From QPIN01 sp965224575 (lineage in GTDB: Bacteria > Pseudomonadota > Gammaproteobacteria > Methylococcales > Methylomonadaceae): 64,000 nucleotides of DNA. Shown here piece by piece: positions 56,043-64,000 of this stretch; positions within the stretch are counted from its first letter, which is position 1; every line of letters begins with the position of its first letter. The stretch spans positions 319,382 through 383,381 of the forward strand of contig CBDCZQ010000001.1 of the NCBI GenBank assembly GCA_965224575.1. The letters are read 5' to 3'. The notes below the pieces were generated by a model, which saw only the letters and a program-made list of their open reading frames with translations, made no database searches and was not told the DNA's origin. The translations under genes and the position numbers were made by a program.

Positions 56043-56840
56043 TTATTCATTAACACCAAATTCTTTTAACCCCCACATATGTGTACCTTCAGAATTTTTT
56101 CCTAAATACTCTAAATCTGCCCAGATATTTTGAGTACCTAATAAACTATTGTAATTCAATGATGGCATATGAAGATCCAAATTTGATGATACAGTTCCAG
56201 AATATAAATCTTTACAACTAATATCTGAAAAAGAAGAACGGGCATTAAAGTTATCAAAGCCTAGCCCGAAAGCACCTGCGGTAGTTCTAGATCCAGAAAA
56301 CCTTATCGACCTTATATCTTCAGTTGGGCGATCAAAGCTCCAAAAAGTTGCAATACCATCGCCAGTGCCAGCTTCCCCTGATTCAATGATTATCGTTTGA
56401 ATTACATTATCAAGGTCGTCTCTAGCTTGAATTACGAACCTCTCATCAAAATCAATATCTAAAATAACGCCACTTGCAGCTGACGTGGGTGAGGAATAGT
56501 GAACCAAAAGAGCTGGAGAAACTAGACCTGCAAGAAAACCATCGTCTGTTAAGAAGAAATTACCGATTTGTTGATTTATAGCTGGCGTATCTCCAGCTTG
56601 ATGTGGAACACCATTACTATCTGGCCCACCAAATGCAGTCGTTGGTTCTCCTACTTTTGCAAGGCGAGGACTACCTCCGCCCTCAAGAGAAAATGTAATT
56701 CCATCTGATTCTTCAAACTGGTGGTTTATAATAAGTCCTTCGGAAAGTACCCTTTCACCTGGAACTGATTCAAAATTAACAATTTCGGCGAAAGTTGGGG
56801 TTGCGGTTACTAACAACAATATAATAGAATTCTTATTCAT
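56043..56840 (-). CDS. Secreted protein of unknown function
   Basis: 265 residues. Signal peptide MNKNSIILLLVTATPTFA, then a beta-rich domain: INHQFEESDGITFSLEGGGSPRLAKVGEPTTAFGGPD, LDIDFDERFVIQARDDLDNVIQTIIIES, IRSIRFSGSRTTAGAFGLGFDNFNA. The last resembles jelly-roll-type domains of PEP-CTERM and related secreted proteins (SIRFSG...GFDNF), but no PEP-CTERM anchor is present. Cassette gene between attC sites at 55921 and 56902. Confidence 0.75.
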   Translation of the reverse strand: MNKNSIILLLVTATPTFAEIVNFESVPGERVLSEGLIINHQFEESDGITFSLEGGGSPRLAKVGEPTTAFGGPDSNGVPHQAGDTPAINQQIGNFFLTDDGFLAGLVSPALLVHYSSPTSAASGVILDIDFDERFVIQARDDLDNVIQTIIIESGEAGTGDGIATFWSFDRPTEDIRSIRFSGSRTTAGAFGLGFDNFNARSSFSDISCKDLYSGTVSSNLDLHMPSLNYNSLLGTQNIWADLEYLGKNSEGTHMWGLKEFGVNE

Positions 56841-56901
56841 TTTATGTCCTATAAATTAGTTATTTTAAAGTAAAAAAATCAATGTAAAAATATTACCAAG
56901 T

Positions 56902-57018
56902 CTAACATGAAAATAACTTGCTGTATTTAGGTCACAGACTATGCCGTGCACTATCCCTTTTTCACCGCACTAAACTAGGTATAAGAAGAATTAGGCAAGT
57001 TGATTTTGCTCGTTATAA
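56902..57018 (-). repeat. attC site (type B)
   Basis: CTAACATGAAAATAACTTGCTG and GGCAAGTTGATTTTGCTCGTTATAA arms; 117 bp. Confidence 0.82.
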
Positions 57019-57423
57019 ATAATAAGTAAACTCGCAGTTTACTCGCTTCAATGGCTTTTGTTCTTGATCTTTTAAAAGCGTGGAATTGCATCCATGCTTC
57101 TTTTTTCAACATCCTAATTATCACTAAACATCTGAACTTGCTTTTGCTCTTCAGGCTCTTTCGCTTTTTCTGGTTTCCTCGATGGACTTTGAAAAAACTA
57201 CATCGATTTTCTCACATCCCAATTAGCCATTTTCAGCTAGTTTCACACGATGAGTTTTGCGATTAATCTGAATTTGCTTTCAAACTCCAGATTGCTTTTT
57301 CAGCGGAGTATGTTTCCAAAACCAAACTTACTTTTTCTGAGTCGAGCTTGTTAAATACATCGAACTGATTTTGCTCTTTCAACACTTAATTTTTTTTCGG
57401 CGACCAGCTCTCGCTCTACGCAA
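57019..57423 (-). repeat. Non-coding repeat cassette R16 (divergent)
   Basis: A more diverged member: TTTCCTCGATGGACTTTGAAAAAAC, TTTTCAGCGGAGTATG and CTTTTTCTGAGTCGAGC on the + strand. It lacks the usual head hairpin. No gene. Confidence 0.65.
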
Positions 57424-57547
57424 ATAACGCGCTGTTCACCTGTCAGCGGATATACGTCAAAACTACGAAAGCATGATGTACGTTGATAAACATCTGAGTT
57501 ACTTGCGCAGTATCGACCTGCTGTCAGGTGGAACAGGTTTGTTATAA
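57424..57547 (-). repeat. attC site (long type A)
   Basis: AATAACGCGCTGTTCACCTG and CAGGTGGAACAGGTTTGTTATAA arms; 124 bp, near-identical to 3044-3167. Confidence 0.88.
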
Positions 57548-57861
57548 ATTCATCAGTAAACTAGCAGTTTACTCTCTTTTTTCTTTTGATCTTCAAAAGC
57601 CTGGCAGGCTGTCATGCTTACTTTCTCTGCACTCAGTTTTGCAAACATCAAAACTCGCTTTTGATCTTTCGGCTTTTGATTTCCACGACGGATTTTGAAA
57701 AAGCAATATCTTACTTTTCCACGTCAAACCCTGCTTTTTCGCAAGCTTATGTTCTCCGCGTCCGAGCTTCATTTTCTCCAGCAGAAACTAGCTTCACAGC
57801 ACTCAGCTTCCGCTCTTTCCGCAACAAATTTCTTTTCCGCTACCTGCCTTCGCAGAAGGCT
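57548..57861 (-). repeat. Non-coding repeat cassette R17
   Basis: Full member with head hairpin GCCTTCGCAGAAGGC near 57846-57861. A 53-codon minus-strand frame with GGAGA before its ATG exists here but is broken in other copies. Confidence 0.75.
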
Positions 57862-58285
57862 ATAACGCGCTGTTCACCTGTCAGCGGATATACGTCAAGA
57901 CTATGAAAGCATGATGTACGTTGATAAACATCCGAGTTACTTGCGCAGTATCGACCTGCTGTCAGGTGGAAGCGGGGAGTCGCTATTTTTGCGAAAGCTT
58001 GTTTTGGGCATCCCAGCCCAAGCAAGCGGCAAAAACTTAACGCGACCGCTTATGCCTTCGGCGCCCCAGCCGTCCTGCGTACGTGCCACTTCGCCACACC
58101 ATCGTAAACTCGGCGCTGGCTACGTAGCACTCCCTCAAATGACTGGACGGCGTTTCGGGAAACCTTTTATTTTGTCTCCACCTACGCTAGCGCTCCGATT
58201 CCGACAAAACAACGGACCTACGCCTACTGGGGACTACCAGCCCTCGCATTCGCTCTCCATGGCTGGCAGCGCAGGTTTGTTATAA
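57862..58285 (-). repeat. attC site (type A) split by a 300-bp insertion
   Basis: Left part ATAACGCGCTGTTCACCTG to CTGTCAGGTGGAA (57862-57971) and right part CAGGTTTGTTATAA (58272-58285) join exactly to give a normal 124-bp type A attC. Between them lie 300 bp of foreign DNA. Confidence 0.85.
57972..58271. mobile_element. 300-bp GC-rich insertion in an attC
   Basis: Exactly 300 bp, clearly more GC-rich than its surroundings, from GCGGGGAGTCGC to GGCTGGCAGCG. No target duplication, terminal repeat or gene recognised. It contains a hairpin, GCTTGTTTTGGGCATCCCAGCCCAAGCAAGC. Origin unknown. Confidence 0.65.
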
Positions 58286-58853
58286 ATTCATCAGTAAACT
58301 AGCAGTTTACTCTCACTTTTCTTTTGCTCTTGATTTTCAAGAGCCTGGCAGGCTGTCGCGCTTCCTTTCTCCGCACTCAAACTTGCAAGCATCAGGAGTC
58401 CGCTCTTGATCTTTCTGCTTTTGATTTCCACGACGGACTTTGAAAAAGCAACATCCTACTTTTCCACGTCAAACTCTGCTTTTTCGCAAGCTTATGTTCT
58501 CCGCATCCGACCTTTATTTTCTCCAGCAGAACCTAGCTTCACAGCACTCAGCTTTTGCTCTTAATTTTGCTTTTTCTTTCCAAAAACCTTGCAGGCTGTC
58601 TCGCTTACTTTCTCCGCTCCCAGTTTTGCAAAAATCAGAAACCCGCTTTTGCTCTTTCTGCTTTTTTCCTGATTTTCACGACGAACTTTGAAAAAGCAAT
58701 GTCCTACTTTTCCACGTCAAACCCCGTTTTTTCACAAACTTATGTTCTCCGCGTCCAGACTTTATTTTTCCAGTAGAAACTAGCCTCACAGTACTCAGCT
58801 TCCGCTCTTTCCGCAACAATTTTCTTTTCCGCTACATGCCTTCGCAGAAGGCT
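58286..58853 (-). repeat. Non-coding repeat cassette R18 (two units fused)
   Basis: Two successive members of the repeat family (about 58310-58555 and 58556-58850) without an attC between them. The second has the head hairpin near 58838-58853. Suggests deletion of an attC or growth by unequal exchange. Confidence 0.72.
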
Positions 58854-58926
58854 ATAACGCCTCAAATCAGCGGCCGTTTCACTCGCTACGCGAGTGGAAC
58901 GGTCCGACTGCATGCGCTTGTTATGC
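58854..58926 (-). repeat. attC site
   Basis: ATAACGCCTCAAATCAGCGGCCG and CGGTCCGACTGCATGCGCTTGTTATGC arms with inner TTTCACTCG/CGAGTGGAAC; 73 bp. 3' end of the DUF1330 cassette. Confidence 0.85.
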
Positions 58927-58941
58927 TCTTGAAGTTAAATT

Positions 58942-59229
58942 TCAAGTCCCTTCGACTGACACAAGCCTGGCCGAGCTACATTGATCCCGGATGGCCTTTA
59001 AACTCTGGTAAACTGGGCCTTCATAAAACTGCTCCCAAGCAGTAACTGATGGGAACTCAAGTATCACTATACGCCTCGGCTCCCAGTCACCCTCATACAC
59101 TCTATGGGATCCACCTCGTGAAAGATACTTTGCACCTGCTGCCTCTAGCGCAGGTTTCACACCATTCATGAAATCTTGATACAGCGACATATCAAATATT
59201 TCAACATCAAATATCACATAGGCACTCAT
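58942..59229 (-). CDS. DUF1330-family protein
   Basis: 95 residues: SAYVIFDVEIFDMSLYQDFMNGVKPALEAAGAKYLSRGGSHRVYEGDWEPRRIVILEFPSVTAWEQFYEGPVYQSLKAIRDQCSSARLVSVEG. Nearly the full DUF1330 consensus, a ferredoxin-like dimeric alpha-beta barrel of unknown function. GAGG precedes the ATG. Cassette gene. Confidence 0.93.
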   Translation of the reverse strand: MSAYVIFDVEIFDMSLYQDFMNGVKPALEAAGAKYLSRGGSHRVYEGDWEPRRIVILEFPSVTAWEQFYEGPVYQSLKAIRDQCSSARLVSVEGT

Positions 59230-59320
59230 TTTCCTCTCCTTTATCTCTCTTAATATTTATTACCAGTTGGTACGAGATTGATTCCAAATAATGATGACGA
59301 AAACCACTTTATTGCGCGGT

Positions 59321-59372
59321 ATCATGAATTAATCCTGCGATGCATAATCATGAATTAATCCTGCGATGCATA
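59321..59372. repeat. 26-bp tandem duplication at a cassette boundary
   Basis: Two identical 26-bp units (59321-59346 and 59347-59372), each starting ATCATGAATT and ending GATGCATA. The second ends 1 base before the crossover of IS91-type copy 4. Possibly a trace of recombination at this junction. Confidence 0.85.
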
Positions 59373-59676
59373 ACTACTTAGCATTTATACGTTGTGCGCA
59401 GCATTACGTATAAATGTTTGTTGGACAAATTCACTTGGATTGTCTCACTACTTTAATATAAAGGAAATTGTTTTTTGATAACTAAAGCGAAAGAGAGTTT
59501 CCTTAAATCTCTGTGAGAGGTATTTTCTGAGTAAACAGCGATATATCAAGTCTAACCACAGGTTTTTATCATCTACTGCGACTCATTATGTCCCTTTTTT
59601 GTGCGATAGACAATAACAATCCCTCAACCTGTTAAGTTGCTTTTTTCACCTTAAAGCAGTCGGACTTAGCTATTGA

Positions 59677-60882
59677 TTAGGCTAACAGTTGTCGTCGGTG
59701 CTTGAATGAAGGGATTTGATAGATACTTCGCATATTGCCTTGATGACAGGCCGGACATAAACAAGCCAGTTTCTCAGGTTCAGTGGGTTTTACCATTTTA
59801 ATATGCCTTGACAGAGCCCCTGTTATCTTGAGTAATTGACGGACAAGTCTCACGCGAACCTGACGAACACAGTTGGCCAAAAAACCAAAATGTCGAATAC
59901 GCATAAAGCCATTGGGTAAAACATGCATCAGGAAACGACGGAGGAACTCAATACCTTCTAGCTTCATAATCTTTTTCCGATTGTGATCGGCATAATCTTT
60001 CCAGTGAAAATAAACAAAGTGTTCATCAACTTTTATAATCCGGTAATTGCTGATAGCAATTCGGTACGTATAGCGAGAAAGATATTTCACTACGGTTTCA
60101 GGGTTCTGCAAATAAGGCTTGATGTAAATTGACCATTTTTTACTCATCACTGTCTCCAGGGTGCTATTGACCTCATTGGCTCGGGTGATACGGAATAGTT
60201 GACCTTGCTGATAGGCACTTCTGAGCAGACTAACCATCTTGCCACGAAAGACTTTTTTTAATGCATTAACGGGGTACAGATAATCACTCTGTGTGGTCTC
60301 AATGGCATCCTGTCCTTCTTTAAGTGCCAGACCGGGAATAAGACAATGGATATGGACATGGTGTTGTAAAGTCTGCCCCCAGGTATGCAGAACACAGGTC
60401 ACCCCCAGTTGCCCTCGTAAACGTTTATGCGTTCTGGAGAACAGCGAAAGTGTTTGCCAAATGGCTTTAAAAAAGAGTGAATACATCTCTTTGGGATGCA
60501 ATTGACACCAGCCGTTTAACTCATGAGGCAAGGTAAAAACCAAGTGGTAATAACGAACAGGCAGCAATGCATCCAGTTGTTTGTCTTCCCATTGCTCTGA
60601 AGCCTTTTGTTTACAGCGTGGACAATGACGATTGCCACAACTGTGATAAAGCCGTTGTTCATAACCACAAGCTGTACACTGACTGTCTTCGCCACCAAGA
60701 CTTTCAGTCTGGCACTGTATAATACTTTGGCAAACACTGGCCTGTTCGGGAGTCAATTGGTAGTGTTGACGGTAAACTGGCAAGAAATCTTGAATAACCT
60801 GAGCCATATCTGCTGCTGTAGATTTAAAATGCGTCACCTTGCACCTCCAGTTTTGTCCGCATAATGGTTTCATCAGGGACAA
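59677..60882 (-). CDS. tnpA: IS91-family HUH transposase (copy 4)
   Basis: Identical in translation to the copy at 36467-37672; intact. Being in first position, it may be transcribed from the cassette promoter. Confidence 0.93.
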   Translation of the reverse strand: MSLMKPLCGQNWRCKVTHFKSTAADMAQVIQDFLPVYRQHYQLTPEQASVCQSIIQCQTESLGGEDSQCTACGYEQRLYHSCGNRHCPRCKQKASEQWEDKQLDALLPVRYYHLVFTLPHELNGWCQLHPKEMYSLFFKAIWQTLSLFSRTHKRLRGQLGVTCVLHTWGQTLQHHVHIHCLIPGLALKEGQDAIETTQSDYLYPVNALKKVFRGKMVSLLRSAYQQGQLFRITRANEVNSTLETVMSKKWSIYIKPYLQNPETVVKYLSRYTYRIAISNYRIIKVDEHFVYFHWKDYADHNRKKIMKLEGIEFLRRFLMHVLPNGFMRIRHFGFLANCVRQVRVRLVRQLLKITGALSRHIKMVKPTEPEKLACLCPACHQGNMRSIYQIPSFKHRRQLLA

Positions 60883-61714
60883 ACTCCGCTAACAGGTCAG
60901 AAGCCATGACTTCAGAACGAGTGGGAATCCAATGGAGATATTTCTGTGTGATCCTGATATCACTATGCCCCAGAAATTGTTGTAATTGATGAATCGGAAG
61001 TCCGTGTTCCAGTTGATGAGTGGCATAGGCATGTCTCAGGCTGTGAATGCCTCCCACTTTTTGAATACCGGCAGTCAGTTTGGCTTTAGTAAACATTTTT
61101 TGCACACTGGTGACCCCCAGTGCTTTTTTCTGTTGTTGACAAGAACAAAATAAGAAGTGATTAGGGTGCCAGGCTTGCCAGTAAACCCTCAGCAATGACA
61201 ACAAACTGGCTGACAGAGGAACGACGCGATCTTTTCTTCCCTTACCCTGAACCACTCGCAGCAATAAATGTTCTGAATCAATATCATTCTGAGTTAAAGC
61301 CACGAGTTCACTGACTCTCAAACCACAGCCATAACACAGGCTTAAAAGTGTGAGATGTTTGAGCTGATGTGTCGCCTGCAAAATGGCATAAACTTCTTGC
61401 TGAGTCAGTAATACGGGGATCTTTTGAGGTCGCTTAGGTAAAGGAATATCAAGAAAAAAGTCTTCTTTTTCCAACACATGGTGATAACAAAACTTGAGAG
61501 CCATCAATGTTTGATGCACGGTAGAGGCTGACCATTTTCGTTGAGCCGCTGTTGCCATAAGCCAGGACTTCACTTCTTCGGAACAGATCCGTTCAGGTGA
61601 ACGATGATAATAAGTACTGAGGCTGGTCACCGCTTTAAGATAAATCCGGTGTGTTTTAGGCGCATATTGTCTGAAAGTCATCAGATCAATCATTTTTTGA
61701 CGTAAAGGGGTCAT
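60824..61714 (-). CDS. Tyrosine recombinase of the IS91-type cassette (copy 4)
   Basis: Identical in translation to 37614-38504. It is the first gene downstream of the cassette promoter, about 175 bp away. Confidence 0.93.
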   Translation of the reverse strand: MTPLRQKMIDLMTFRQYAPKTHRIYLKAVTSLSTYYHRSPERICSEEVKSWLMATAAQRKWSASTVHQTLMALKFCYHHVLEKEDFFLDIPLPKRPQKIPVLLTQQEVYAILQATHQLKHLTLLSLCYGCGLRVSELVALTQNDIDSEHLLLRVVQGKGRKDRVVPLSASLLSLLRVYWQAWHPNHFLFCSCQQQKKALGVTSVQKMFTKAKLTAGIQKVGGIHSLRHAYATHQLEHGLPIHQLQQFLGHSDIRITQKYLHWIPTRSEVMASDLLAEFVPDETIMRTKLEVQGDAF

Positions 61715-61864
61715 ATTGATTCTCCTTATTCAATTTAAAAAGGAGATTTCAGTATCAAACTAATGGATGTTTATTACGAGTAATTTAAGGGGGAAGAGGT
61801 GATTAGAAAAGCTAAAGGCTAAGGGAGGAGGCTCGAAAGCTACCGCGATAGCGGTTTTGTTCAA

Positions 61865-61930
61865 CAAGTGATTGTCTCGGTATGGTTATCTTATACGCCA
61901 ATCCAAATAATTTGGCAAGAAATAAGCATG
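61865..61930 (-). other. attI region
   Basis: Segment between the crossover of the first cassette (G on the minus strand, complement of C61865) and the intI leader. It lacks the inverted-repeat structure of attC, as expected for attI. Right boundary approximate. Confidence 0.7.
61890..61918 (-). promoter_or_regulatory. Candidate cassette promoter Pc
   Basis: On the minus strand TTGCCA and TATAAG separated by exactly 17 bases, within attI and pointing into the array. Start of transcription would fall about 15-20 bp before the first crossover. Not tested. Confidence 0.65.
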
Positions 61931-61996
61931 TATCCTTGTTATACTAAACTAGATAACACACACTTATAGCAAGATAATCAGTAAAATTAACATGCA

Positions 61997-63400
61997 ATGC
62001 TAAAACTTCCAATAACTTTAAACCAGCAATTCGATAATCTTTTGCTAAATAAAACTTTTTCCGACAAAGACCGGGCTTTTTACAAAAAGTGGCTACGGTT
62101 CTATTGGGACTTTTGCCATAAGTACGAGCATGACGTTTTTCATTCGGAAAGTTTGCCGTTATTTCTACAAAAACTTCAGAATAAAAATCAATCTGAACAG
62201 CAACAAAACCAGGCTAAACATGCGATTTCTTTATTTTTTAAAATGCGTACAGGCTCTGAGCAACCTTTAACAAGAGATAAAAGTGTTAACTACCCAAATG
62301 CCACTTTAAGGCATAGCGAGCATGACAATAATCAGCCATCTGTTGTTCAAAACACTGCACAGCAGCATCCTTATGATCAATACAGTTCTAACTCATTACC
62401 TGTTAAACCCATATTAGAGGATACAGGTGCCAGTTGGGTTTTTGTGTTTGATCAGCTGGTTAATGAAATTAAAATTCGTCATTATTCTCCAAAGACACTT
62501 AAAGCTTACCGAGGGTATATACGCCAATTACAAACTTTTACCAAAAGCAAGGATTACCAAAAACTTTCTCAACAGGACGTGATTGATTTTTTGACTTTTC
62601 TGGCTGTTGAAAAACAAGTTTCTGCAGCTAGTCAGAACTTGGCTTTTAATGCATTGCTGTTTTTATTTAAGCATGTGCTTAAACGGGATTTTGGTGAAAT
62701 TAAAGGTGTTGTAAGGGCTAAGCGAAAACCTTATATCCCCGTCGTTTTATCTCGGGAGGAAATTGAGCTTATTTTTGATCATTTAGACGATCCGGTCGAT
62801 TTGGTTGCTAAATTACTCTACGGCTGTGGGTTAAGGCTTTTTGAGTGCCTGAAATTACGAGTGCAGGACTTTAATTTTGATGCTGGAATAGTCACGATTC
62901 ATAATGGTAAGGGGAAAAAAGATAGAACACTACCTATCCCGCAAAGCATTGTTCCAGACTTACAAAAACAGTTACAGAAAGTGGCGGCCATTCATGAAGC
63001 TGATTTAAAAGTAAAATTCTCGGGTACATTTTTGCCAGATCAATTGGATCGTAAATATAAAAATGCTGCTAAAGAGTTTATCTGGCAATGGTTTTTTCCT
63101 GCCAAGTCGTTGACTCTATTGTCTGAAACGAAAGAACATCGGCGGTATCACATTCATGAATCAGTCGTTTCAAAATCCATTAAACGGGCAGTTAATGATG
63201 CCCGAATTACTAAACGGGCAACTGCACATACGCTTCGCCATTCGTTTGCCAGTCATTTATTGCAAGCCAATTATGATATTCGTACAATTCAAGAATTACT
63301 AGGACATAGTGATGTTAGAACGACCATGATTTATACGCATACTATACAAAGCAGGACGATTAAACAGTCGAAGAGTCCGCTAGATTTTGATCTGGATTGA
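61997..63400 (+). CDS. intI: Integron integrase IntI
   Basis: 467 residues. A long N-terminal extension (1-140) precedes the core-binding domain (145-240). The catalytic domain has Arg280 (GCGLRLFECLKL), Lys305-308 region (GKGKKDR), His411/Arg414 (HTLRHSFASH), His437 (LGHSDVRTTMIYTH) and Tyr446. The segment KEFIWQWFFPAKSLT...HRRYHIHESVVSKSIKRAV (359-398) is the extra domain unique to IntI, absent from XerCD. Binds folded single-stranded attC and attI. Divergent from the cassettes, as usual. Appears intact. Length matches the long IntI class in environmental gammaproteobacteria. No clear LexA box seen. Confidence 0.97.
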   Translation: MLKLPITLNQQFDNLLLNKTFSDKDRAFYKKWLRFYWDFCHKYEHDVFHSESLPLFLQKLQNKNQSEQQQNQAKHAISLFFKMRTGSEQPLTRDKSVNYPNATLRHSEHDNNQPSVVQNTAQQHPYDQYSSNSLPVKPILEDTGASWVFVFDQLVNEIKIRHYSPKTLKAYRGYIRQLQTFTKSKDYQKLSQQDVIDFLTFLAVEKQVSAASQNLAFNALLFLFKHVLKRDFGEIKGVVRAKRKPYIPVVLSREEIELIFDHLDDPVDLVAKLLYGCGLRLFECLKLRVQDFNFDAGIVTIHNGKGKKDRTLPIPQSIVPDLQKQLQKVAAIHEADLKVKFSGTFLPDQLDRKYKNAAKEFIWQWFFPAKSLTLLSETKEHRRYHIHESVVSKSIKRAVNDARITKRATAHTLRHSFASHLLQANYDIRTIQELLGHSDVRTTMIYTHTIQSRTIKQSKSPLDFDLD

Positions 63401-63679
63401 TTCATTAGAAAAACTATTCCTTTGCCTGCTCTTGGCTGTTATGAACCGGTCAACCAAACTATTTATCAATGACTACTATAGAAAATATATATTTGCCAAT
63501 GGTAGCTTCAAAATCTTAGAGGTTTACTTAGGTGACAATTGGTAATGATTAGTTCACAACAAAAATCTAGCTAATATAGATAGCCAAATAAGAGCTAGCC
63601 AATTTACATCGGCTTTGTTATTTTTGGCTAACACTTTATACTTAGCCAACTTAAGTATACCCATCTTGGCTTGTATTCT
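63401..63679. other. Downstream of intI: short inverted repeats
   Basis: No gene. AT-rich, with several GGCTAA/TAGCCAA words and an 8-bp hairpin TTGGCTAA...TTAGCCAA near 63626-63651 that might terminate intI transcription weakly. Confidence 0.4.
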
Positions 63680-63862
63680 ATGAAAGTTGCCCGTATCTAT
63701 CTCCGTGTCAGCACGGACGAACAAGACCTTACCCGTCAAGCTGATATTGAGAACACAGCGCGTGCTGCTGGCTATTATATCGCTGGTATCTACCGTGAAA
63801 AGCATCGGGAGCTCGCGCTAGCTTCTCTGAATTTATCAGCTTGTTTAGTTTTCATTATTTAA
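63680..63862 (+). pseudogene. Truncated serine recombinase (resolvase N-terminus)
   Basis: MKVARIYLRVSTDEQDLTRQADIENTARAAGYYIAGIYREK is the start of a resolvase/invertase domain with catalytic Ser (YLRVSTDEQ). Homology stops there; the remaining residues (HRELALASLNLSACLVFII) are unrelated. A remnant of a resolvase, perhaps from a lost transposon at the integron edge. From 63863 to 64000 I see nothing. Confidence 0.8.
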
Positions 63863-64000
63863 AACCTGTTATTTTCAATTGAAAGACCTTGTAGTTTATC
63901 ATACAACGGTACTTTTAATATCCTATAACCACTTAAACAACTATGGTTTAATAATAAATAACATACTTATAAATAAATTAAAACATACTTATCAATAATC

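Larger units (their letters stand above)
59374..61864 (-). mobile_element. IS91-transposase/tyrosine-recombinase gene cassette, copy 4 (first position)
   Basis: 2491 bp, attC at 59370-59426, head TTGAAC ending at 61864, directly next to attI at 61865. First-position placement is what IntI-mediated attI x attC insertion gives, and supports reading this unit as a true gene cassette, most recently inserted here. Confidence 0.88.

Noticed and set aside
61930..61996. LexA box in the intI leader
   Set aside because: I looked for CTGT-N8-ACAG and found none, so SOS control of intI is not claimed.
1..64000. tRNA or rRNA genes
   Set aside because: No cloverleaf-like or rRNA-like sequence noticed; none reported, though a covariance-model scan was not possible.

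Overview
The window is the proximal part of a sedentary (chromosomal) integron. At the right end lies intI (61997-63400, + strand), a 467-residue integron integrase with the IntI-specific insert. Left of it come an attI region, a cassette promoter on the minus strand (about 61890-61918), and about 60 kb of cassette array read on the minus strand. I count about 29 attC or attC-derived sites. The AT-rich composition, the IntI type and the gene families suggest an environmental gammaproteobacterium; I cannot name a genus.

Layout, left to right. 1-14 kb: LtrA-like membrane protein, Old Yellow Enzyme, pentapeptide protein, Rap1a-like/lipoprotein pair divergent from DUF2975/XRE, a DUF4062-like two-gene unit, UPF0175/DUF3368 toxin-antitoxin, a cytosolic/membrane gene pair, an unknown three-gene + strand operon, and HigBA. 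14-28 kb: no attC seen; decayed insertion sequences, fragments of a large helical protein, and degenerate secreted genes (FG-GAP proteins, a metallopeptidase-ricin lectin, a C39-like protease). 28-39 kb: attC-bounded cassettes again (an IS-split pentapeptide protein, GNAT, PIN/antitoxin, small membrane proteins). 39.6-49.3 kb: two large genes without attC sites (a VWA/FG-GAP surface protein and a fibre-like protein split by IS21). 49.5-61.9 kb: cassettes again (GNAT, DUF4160/DUF2442, DUF1330, one secreted protein).

Two features stand out. First, a 2491-bp unit encoding an IS91-family HUH transposase and a tyrosine recombinase occurs four times (36164-38654, 49854-52344, 53430-55920, 59374-61864). 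Each copy lies exactly between cassette crossover points and ends in its own 57-bp attC, and the fourth sits in first position beside attI. It therefore behaves as a gene cassette carrying a transposition module. Second, about 18 stretches, nine of them filling whole cassettes, belong to one family of imperfect repeats that is purine-rich on the minus strand. They have no conserved reading frame, but contain short blocks resembling pentapeptide-repeat codons (A-E/G-F/C-x-x) and often start with the same hairpin. They look like decayed pentapeptide genes or structured non-coding cassettes.

The array is full of toxin-antitoxin and defence-like modules, as expected of sedentary integrons. Many genes outside attC-bounded segments carry frameshifts, stops or insertions, so either decay is heavy or the assembly has indel errors. 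Annotation rests on reading the sequence and translations; no database search was possible.
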